DNA of 37,969 nucleotides from Dokdonella_A sp040005635 (GTDB lineage: Bacteria > Pseudomonadota > Gammaproteobacteria > Xanthomonadales > Rhodanobacteraceae), in contig JBDTYM010000037.1 of assembly GCA_040005635.1 (NCBI GenBank), positions 1 through 37,969 on the forward strand, written 5' to 3'. The notes below the pieces were generated by a model, which saw only the letters and a list, made by a program, of their open reading frames with translations, was not told the DNA's origin and did not search any database. Below are positions 32,701 through 37,969 of this stretch, piece after piece. Both the position numbers and the translations under genes were made by a program. Numbering within the stretch: the stretch's first letter is position 1; the number at the start of each line of letters is the position of its first letter.

Positions 32701-34557
32701 TCACTCGAAGCCGTCAGCAAAAATCAGGTCTGTGATGTCGGTCGAGCACATGACGGCGACATCGGTAATGTCTGCGCCGGCAAGCGTACCGTTGCCGTTG
32801 GCGACGACGCAGATCTGCGCCGGATTGCTCGGCTGTGCCGATGCGCTCACCGTGAAGGTGCTGCCATCAGCCAGCGAAGTCGGGAAGGTGAAGCTGCCGT
32901 TCGTGGCGATCGTCATGTCGTCGCCGCCGTTTTGCTGCAGCACCAGCCCGCTGCCGACGAGCCCGTTAACCGTGCCACCGACCGTGTAGGTAGCGGTGGT
33001 GCAGGTGACGGCGACATCGGTGATGTTCGCGCCGGATACGACGCCTTGGCCGTTCGTCACTCCGCAAGTCTGGTTGGGCGAAGTGGGCTGCGCTAGCACG
33101 GTCACGTTGTAAACGCTCCCATCGCTGACCGCCGTGGGAAAGATAAAACTGCCGCTGGTCGTGATCGACACGTTGTCGCTGCCACTCTGCTGCAGTACCA
33201 AGCCACTGCCGGCGAGGCCAGCGATGTTGCCGCCGATCGTATAAGTCGCCGGCGCTGCGATCTGAAATTCGAACGCGCCAATGTCTGCCTGGGCGCCGCC
33301 CACGCGCGCGAAACCCGCGCCACGCTCGTCCGTGCTCACTCCGGACACGTTGTTTCCCGCATCGATGGCGACACTGGTCGCCAAGAGCGCACGTGTTTTC
33401 GTCGGACCGCCGTTATCCGCCAGCGCTTGCAAATCGGGGTCTGCCGTGAGCGTTCCCGGCGGCGAGTTGCTGGAGCTCATCACGAGATTGTTTGTTCCAC
33501 TCACCACGCCGAACGCATAGAGATCGTAGTTGCTGCCGGACGCATTGTTGTTGGAGATGATCGTGCTGTTCATCGTCAACGGCCCGTTGTACGCCTGCAA
33601 GCCACCGGGCACCCTGGCAGTCAGTCCGTTGACCGCCACGTTGAACGCGATCGTGCTGTTCAATAAGGTAAGGCCGGCGTAGGCATAGATGCCGCCCAAA
33701 AGATTGAGCGCGACATTTCCCGAAATGGTGCTGTTGACGATGATGGATGGCTCCGTGCCCGTAATGGTGATGCCACCGACATTGCCCGGATAACCGAAGA
33801 AGCCCGCGTAGTTGTCAGTGATCGTCGACTCGCGAATGTCGGCCGAGCCTCCAACGAAGAGACCACCGCCAAACCCGAGCCCATTCGCCTGCGAATAGCA
33901 AACGCTCGATGTCACCGTGCTGCGCGACATGGTGAGGTTACCCTTTACGTAGGCAGCGCCGCCGCGGTTGTCGTGGTCGTATTTTCCAACGAAGTTCATG
34001 CCACTCTGGCAGCGGCTTAGCGAAGCGTTGTCGAGTGTCAGATTGCCTTTGCTGTAAAGGCAGCCGCCGTTGTAGTTGAAATAGCCGTACATGACGCTCA
34101 GTCCGCTGAGCGTCAATGTTCCGTAGCCTATATGGCTCAGAATCCGTCCGACCGTGATGGTGGCGTCCTGGTTTATCACCAACGACGGGCCTGGCCCTAC
34201 GAGGCTCAAGGTGTCTTGGGAAATCATGATGTTGCCCGTGGTCAGCGTAATCGTCGAACAAGCTAGTTGCGTCAAATCGATCGTGTCGCCTTCGCCGGCT
34301 GCAGTGATGGCATCGCGCAGACTGCCGGGCCCGCTGTCGTCGCAGTTGGAGACCGACGTGACTTGTGACGGATGAAGAGGAGTCGGGCCGGGAATGGTCA
34401 ATGACTTCGATGCAGCGACGCCATCCAGACGCCCGCCCACATGCGTGCTCCTTCCCAGCGCAACGACCGGAGCGGCGCAGGCCGGGCCCGCCAGTGCCAA
34501 GGACACGCAGCTCACCAGGAGCAGACGGCGTAGGGCGTGAACGTGTTCGAGTGGCAT
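32701..34557 (-). CDS. Secreted parallel beta-helix protein with C-terminal FADGFE
   Basis: 618 residues. A signal peptide (LLLVSCVSLALAGPACAAP) follows the ATG at 34557, which has GGAG 8 nt upstream. Residues about 60-435 are a right-handed beta-helix of the polymorphic-outer-membrane/choice-of-anchor Q kind (SNCDDSGPGSLRDAI, STITDN, NSTISGN, DIGAFEF). Two tandem repeats of about 85 residues follow, sharing GLVLQQ and DITDVAV. The last 8 residues are LIFADGFE. It is probably displayed on or released from the cell surface, with adhesive or polysaccharide-binding roles possible. No enzymatic residues are evident. Confidence 0.85.
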   Translation of the reverse strand: MPLEHVHALRRLLLVSCVSLALAGPACAAPVVALGRSTHVGGRLDGVAASKSLTIPGPTPLHPSQVTSVSNCDDSGPGSLRDAITAAGEGDTIDLTQLACSTITLTTGNIMISQDTLSLVGPGPSLVINQDATITVGRILSHIGYGTLTLSGLSVMYGYFNYNGGCLYSKGNLTLDNASLSRCQSGMNFVGKYDHDNRGGAAYVKGNLTMSRSTVTSSVCYSQANGLGFGGGLFVGGSADIRESTITDNYAGFFGYPGNVGGITITGTEPSIIVNSTISGNVALNLLGGIYAYAGLTLLNSTIAFNVAVNGLTARVPGGLQAYNGPLTMNSTIISNNNASGSNYDLYAFGVVSGTNNLVMSSSNSPPGTLTADPDLQALADNGGPTKTRALLATSVAIDAGNNVSGVSTDERGAGFARVGGAQADIGAFEFQIAAPATYTIGGNIAGLAGSGLVLQQSGSDNVSITTSGSFIFPTAVSDGSVYNVTVLAQPTSPNQTCGVTNGQGVVSGANITDVAVTCTTATYTVGGTVNGLVGSGLVLQQNGGDDMTIATNGSFTFPTSLADGSTFTVSASAQPSNPAQICVVANGNGTLAGADITDVAVMCSTDITDLIFADGFE

Positions 34558-34876
34558 GGCGGCATCTCCGTTGAAATCACAGGACAAGCCTGGGGAGCCG
34601 GCTTGATCGTGGTGACTACGCCGAAACGCTCTGAGATACGCCAAGAAAACTGGCCCCTTTTGTCCGGCATCGCGGGCAGGGGATGCCTTCACGGGAGCGC
34701 GGTTGAGTTACTCCAACTTCGGTGAAAATTTGTCAGTCGCTTACCCGAGGGTGTCGACGATAGGCGGCTAGTGCGCATAGCAGAAGTCCTTGGCATCCGC
34801 CGGATAGTCGACGCCGTCGCCGCACGCCATGAGACGGCCATCCCGGTACTGAAGTGCGACGAGAGCGGGGATCCCG
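34558..34876. other. Intergenic stretch between divergent genes
   Basis: No confident gene. On the minus strand 34768-34900 a frame ends ALQYRDGRLMACGDGVDYPA, which looks protein-like and may be the tail of a lost gene lying antisense to the next gene. Promoters of the two divergent neighbours are expected here. Confidence 0.3.
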
Positions 34877-35227
34877 ATGTCTGGCAGTCGATTGGCAGGA
34901 ATGGTTCTGAGATTGAATCTGCCGGCGCTTGCGCTTGCGCTGGTGGCGATGGCGGTCGCGACGGAATTCGCGCTCGGCCGTCTGTCCGATGCGCCGCTCT
35001 TCGGAGCAATCGCGGCGAGCATCGCGTGGATACCTGCCGGCCTTTGTCTGGCGGGCGCGTTCGCGATGCTTGTCGCGCTCAGGCGTTACTGGCGCTGGGA
35101 GCGCGGCGCGGCACCGACCTGCTCGCATTGCGATGGTATGCTGGGCTTCGAGCGCAATGGCCGCTACGGGCCGTACCGTCGCTGTCTGGCCTGCGGTAAA
35201 AACGAACCTACGCGAAATTCCGTTTAG
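34877..35227 (+). CDS. Small membrane protein with zinc ribbon
   Basis: 116 residues with two membrane helices (about 14-34 and 42-68). A short cytosolic tail follows, carrying two Cys pairs, Cys82/Cys85 (CSHC) and Cys103/Cys106 (CLAC), arranged as a zinc ribbon with the intervening GRYGPYRRC. No family recognised. The convergent TPR protein gene ends 22 bp downstream. No partner is evident; such proteins often sense or assist membrane quality control. Confidence 0.7.
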   Translation: MSGSRLAGMVLRLNLPALALALVAMAVATEFALGRLSDAPLFGAIAASIAWIPAGLCLAGAFAMLVALRRYWRWERGAAPTCSHCDGMLGFERNGRYGPYRRCLACGKNEPTRNSV

Positions 35228-35249
35228 GCCAGACGGATCGCCCGGCGTG

Positions 35250-36200
35250 CTAGCCCCTGTGCTTCTGTAGGCGCGCTTCGACTGACGAAAGATTTCTTGG
35301 CGTCACTGTTTTCGTTCTGCGGTGGCCCGCGAGGAGATCGGTCAATCGGATGCGCGCTGCCGCATAGGCACGGATGCCCTGGGCGTGGGTGTCGAGCGCT
35401 GCGCGATAAAAGCGCTGCGCTTTGTCTCGGTTGCCATCGATCTCGTGGCTGTAGCCGACATAGAAAAGCGCTTCGCACAGGCGATCCTGAAACGCAGGTT
35501 GGCTCGACATCAGTGTTGAATCGATATTGCGGGAAGGGCCCGAAATCAACACGTCGCGCAACTCGAACGGCCAATTGATGTTCGCAGGCATGGCGATGTC
35601 GGCGATTGCGTGCTTCGAGTCGGCACGCTGCATCCGCGCCGCCAGGATCAGATACAGGACAGCGTAGCCGCGATCCCCGACGGCCCCATCGCCTTGCGCG
35701 ACCGGACGCAGCCGAGCGATGGCCTGGTCGGCTTGGTTTTCCATCAGCAAGTAGAAACCGGCCGTCACGGCGCCGGACGTGTCAGTTGGCGCGGCGGCTG
35801 AAGCTTCCGCGAAGATCGTCATGGCCTCCTCGGTCTGGCCGGCAAGATAGAGCGCTTCGGCATAGTCAAAGAGGTATTGCTTCGAGAAATTCGACCCCGT
35901 ACGCAATGCCTGTGCGGCGAGGGCATCGGCGCCGAGCTGCATGTAGCCGGCCGCGAGCTGTTCCATCGTGCGCGCGAATTCCGTCTTCTCGTCGGCGGCA
36001 CCAGCGCCGGTCTTGTTGGGGTCGAGAACCGACGCCTTGGTCAGCGCCGCGGCGACGTTATGTTCACCCGACAACCGATGGGGCGAATCCGGGAAGATCG
36101 AATGGTCTGCCAGATCCAGCAAGGCATCGGACGCAAAGGCCGAGCGATCAAACACCACCGATAGCACCAACAGCGCCGCAACGCGCAGACGTGAGTTCAC
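35250..36200 (-). CDS. Exported TPR-like repeat protein
   Basis: 316 residues. The GTG at 36200 is used because AGGGG stands upstream and the product begins VNSRLRVAALLVLSVVF...AFA|SD, a signal peptide; a longer frame to 36266 is less likely. The mature part is helical with TPR-like pairs, such as YAEALYLAGQTEEAMTIFAE and ALFYVGYSHEIDGNRDKAQR. It is probably a periplasmic scaffold. No family or partner recognised. Confidence 0.75.
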   Translation of the reverse strand: MNSRLRVAALLVLSVVFDRSAFASDALLDLADHSIFPDSPHRLSGEHNVAAALTKASVLDPNKTGAGAADEKTEFARTMEQLAAGYMQLGADALAAQALRTGSNFSKQYLFDYAEALYLAGQTEEAMTIFAEASAAAPTDTSGAVTAGFYLLMENQADQAIARLRPVAQGDGAVGDRGYAVLYLILAARMQRADSKHAIADIAMPANINWPFELRDVLISGPSRNIDSTLMSSQPAFQDRLCEALFYVGYSHEIDGNRDKAQRFYRAALDTHAQGIRAYAAARIRLTDLLAGHRRTKTVTPRNLSSVEARLQKHRG

Positions 36201-36293
36201 AGCAGCCCCTGGGTCGACATCCGGACCGGCAATCTGCCTTGCGACCAGAGCGGACGCAAGGGTCAACGAGTCGAGCTTGAGGGTGTGCGGGAG

Positions 36294-36735
36294 CTACATG
36301 CCGATCTTGGGGATATTCGGGCGATCGTAGACCGCCCGTTCTATGAAAGAGTCCCTGAAAGCCCCCAAGGCTGCCCTAGGCAGCACGCCGACGGCGGCGC
36401 ACTCCAAGCCTCGCTCTCCGCTCGGCATCTGCAGTCGCCCCAGCAGCGGCTGCATGGCCGTCCAGGCTTCGGCGACAGCCGCGACCAAGCCTGCGTCGCG
36501 CACGCGCGTGCTGCGGGCATAGGAAGACTGCACGCCGATCGCGAGCTGCACGTTTGATTGCTTGGCGGCGAAGACTTCGAAGGCGGCGCGCAGCCATTCC
36601 TCCTGCAGCTTGACCGGTTCGCATCCATTGCAGATCGCCGACCTGCGAGTCGCGCGTCAAGTCGTCGAAGCGGCCAGTGCCAGCGTGCATCAATAGCTCG
36701 GGAATCAAACACGCGGTCGATTGCGTGTCTACCAA
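36294..36735 (-). pseudogene. Frameshifted gene of unknown family
   Basis: One frame from 36735 (LVDTQSTACLIPELLMHAGT, GRFDDLTRDSQVGDLQW) passes near 36610 to another frame (LQEEWLRAAFEVFAAKQSNV, QLAIGVQSSYARSTRVRDAG) that ends at 36294 with PNIPKIGM. Both parts look like real helical protein; no single frame covers them. The second part resembles phasin-like helical proteins only in composition. It may be a pseudogene or an assembly error. Confidence 0.35.
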
Positions 36736-36834
36736 AGCCGCTGACTGCTCACAATTTCCGTTTGAATCGGAAAATCACTCTGGTCACATTTCGTGCGACT
36801 AGAATTGCGGCCAACTCTCCAGCGCACTGACCCA

Positions 36835-37969
36835 ATGGCCCTGCGGATCAACGACATCAAGCTGCCGCTGGACCACGACGACGCCGACCTGCGCAATGCC
36901 GTGCTGGCCGCGCTACGTATTCCAGATCAGGACCTGCGCGGCCTGCAGGTGGTTCGGCGCGCGTACGACGCAAGGAAGAAGTCCGCAATCCAGTTGATCT
37001 ACAACGTCGATGTCGTGGCCACAGAGATCGTCGAGCAGGAGTTGCTGGCGCGGTTTGCCGGCTCGAAAACGGTGACACCGAGCCCGGACACCACGTATCG
37101 CTTCGTCGGCAAAGCCGACGCTTCGTTTCCCGATAGCGGGAAACAGCGTCCCCTCGTCATCGGGTTCGGGCCCTGCGGACTCTTCGCCGCCCTGGTGCTG
37201 GCTCAGATGGGCCTGAAGCCGATCGTGCTCGAACGCGGCCAGGATGTGCGCACCCGCACGCAGGACACGTGGGGTCTGTGGCGCAAGAACACGCTCGACA
37301 CCGAGAGCAACGTGCAGTTCGGCGAAGGTGGCGCGGGCACGTTCTCCGACGGAAAGCTCTACAGCCAGATCAAGGACCGCTTCCATTACGGCCGCAAGGT
37401 GCTCACCGAATTCGCGAAGGCGGGCGCGCCGGAGGAAATCCTGTTCGTGAGCAAGCCGCACATCGGCACCTTCAAGCTGGTGACCATGGTGGAGAAGATG
37501 CGCGCCGAGATCATCGCGCTCGGCGGCGAGATCCGGTTTGGCAGCCGCGTCGAACACCTGCTCATCGAGGGAGGACAGGCCACCGGCGTCACACTCGCCT
37601 CGGGCGATAGTTTGGCCAGCCGCCACATCGTTCTGGCAATCGGCCACAGCGCGCGCGACACCTTCCAGATGCTGTTCGATGCGGGTGTGACGATCGAAGC
37701 AAAACCATTTTCGATCGGTTTGCGCATCGAACACCCGCAATCGGTCATCGACCAGGCGCGATTCGGAAACTTCGCGGGCCACCCGATCCTGGGCGCGGCC
37801 GACTACAAGCTGGTGCACCACTGCCGCAATGGCCGCAGCGTCTACAGCTTCTGCATGTGCCCGGGCGGCACGGTGGTGGCGGCCACCTCGGAGGTGGGCT
37901 GCGTGGTCACCAACGGCATGAGCCAGTACTCGCGCAACGAGCGCAACGCGAACGCGGCGATCGTGGTCG
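36835..37969 (+). CDS. NAD(P)/FAD-dependent oxidoreductase (3' partial)
   Basis: 378 codons to the window edge. An N-terminal domain of about 90 residues (MALRINDIKLPLDHDDADLR) precedes the FAD-binding motif VIGFGPCGLFAALVLAQMG, then VLERG for the ribose and FGEGGAGTFSDGKLYSQIKD. A second conserved block is LAIGHSARDTFQMLFDAGV. This layout matches the FAD-dependent dehydrogenase family of COG2509, large proteins of about 540 residues whose substrate is uncharacterised. The ATG at 36835 is the first start after a 100-bp gap. The C-terminus is lost at the window end. Confidence 0.88.
   Translation, partial: MALRINDIKLPLDHDDADLRNAVLAALRIPDQDLRGLQVVRRAYDARKKSAIQLIYNVDVVATEIVEQELLARFAGSKTVTPSPDTTYRFVGKADASFPDSGKQRPLVIGFGPCGLFAALVLAQMGLKPIVLERGQDVRTRTQDTWGLWRKNTLDTESNVQFGEGGAGTFSDGKLYSQIKDRFHYGRKVLTEFAKAGAPEEILFVSKPHIGTFKLVTMVEKMRAEIIALGGEIRFGSRVEHLLIEGGQATGVTLASGDSLASRHIVLAIGHSARDTFQMLFDAGVTIEAKPFSIGLRIEHPQSVIDQARFGNFAGHPILGAADYKLVHHCRNGRSVYSFCMCPGGTVVAATSEVGCVVTNGMSQYSRNERNANAAIVV

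Noticed and set aside
34768..34900. Minus-strand frame ending in a protein-like tail (ACGDGVDYPADAK)
   Set aside because: It overlaps the start of a better-supported plus-strand gene and has no start or domain; kept only as a note in the gap entry.
1..37969. tRNA, rRNA, CRISPR arrays, prophage structural genes
   Set aside because: None recognised by eye on either strand; a covariance-model scan would be needed to exclude small RNAs fully.

Overview
The window is high-GC bacterial DNA. It looks like a soil or freshwater gammaproteobacterium of the Xanthomonadales/Lysobacterales, closest in feel to Rhodanobacteraceae such as Dokdonella, Tahibacter or Rudaea. This is inferred from three things: paired ECF sigma factors and TPR-bearing Ser/Thr kinases, several secreted proteins carrying a short [VIL]F-x-[DN]-G-F-[DE] motif, and overall gene style. 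It is chromosomal accessory sequence: no rRNA, tRNA, CRISPR array or replication gene is recognisable, and IS remnants and gene fragments are frequent.

Region by region. 1-2828: two secreted hydrolases, a zinc metalloprotease cut by the window edge and a PHB-depolymerase-like esterase. 3104-6780: the first convergent ECF sigma / membrane Ser/Thr kinase module. 6858-7345: two IS1182-like remnants, one an internally deleted MITE-like element. 7427-9340: a doubtful small gene, a secreted TonB-C-like protein and a broken IS3 transposase. 9591-10956: a short-chain dehydrogenase and a divergent HxlR regulator sharing an intergenic region with three CTATCAAA boxes. 11057-14521: a decayed zone with an amidohydrolase fragment, an intact CPBP membrane protease, a fragment of a third ECF sigma factor, a strong terminator, two paralogous zinc-ribbon mini-proteins and an orphan signal peptide. 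14639-16613: a beta-propeller/Calx-beta surface protein split by a frameshift. 16762-17989: a two-gene operon of unknown small proteins, a terminator and an iteron-like array. 17990-19963: a TIR-membrane-TPR protein. 19992-20522: an IS3 remnant and a broken gene. 20745-24300: the second convergent sigma/kinase module. 24799-28159: a tandem-duplicated secreted protein, a methanethiol S-methyltransferase-like protein and an Asp/Glu racemase. 28477-32503: a DUF4386 membrane protein and a LysR regulator divergent from two oxidoreductases. 32701-37969: a beta-helix surface protein, a small membrane zinc-ribbon protein, a TPR protein, a decayed gene and the start of an FAD oxidoreductase.

How the genes fit together. 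The most coherent theme is signal transduction linked to the envelope. Two intact sigma/kinase pairs, plus a relic of a third sigma factor, sit among secreted proteins. In both intact sigma factors, region 2.2 has Thr-Thr where ordinary ECF factors have acidic residues. This matches the published model in which a partner kinase phosphorylates the sigma factor to activate it. Five secreted proteins here share the short FxDGF[DE] motif, mostly at or near the C-terminus, which may be an export, anchoring or processing tag.
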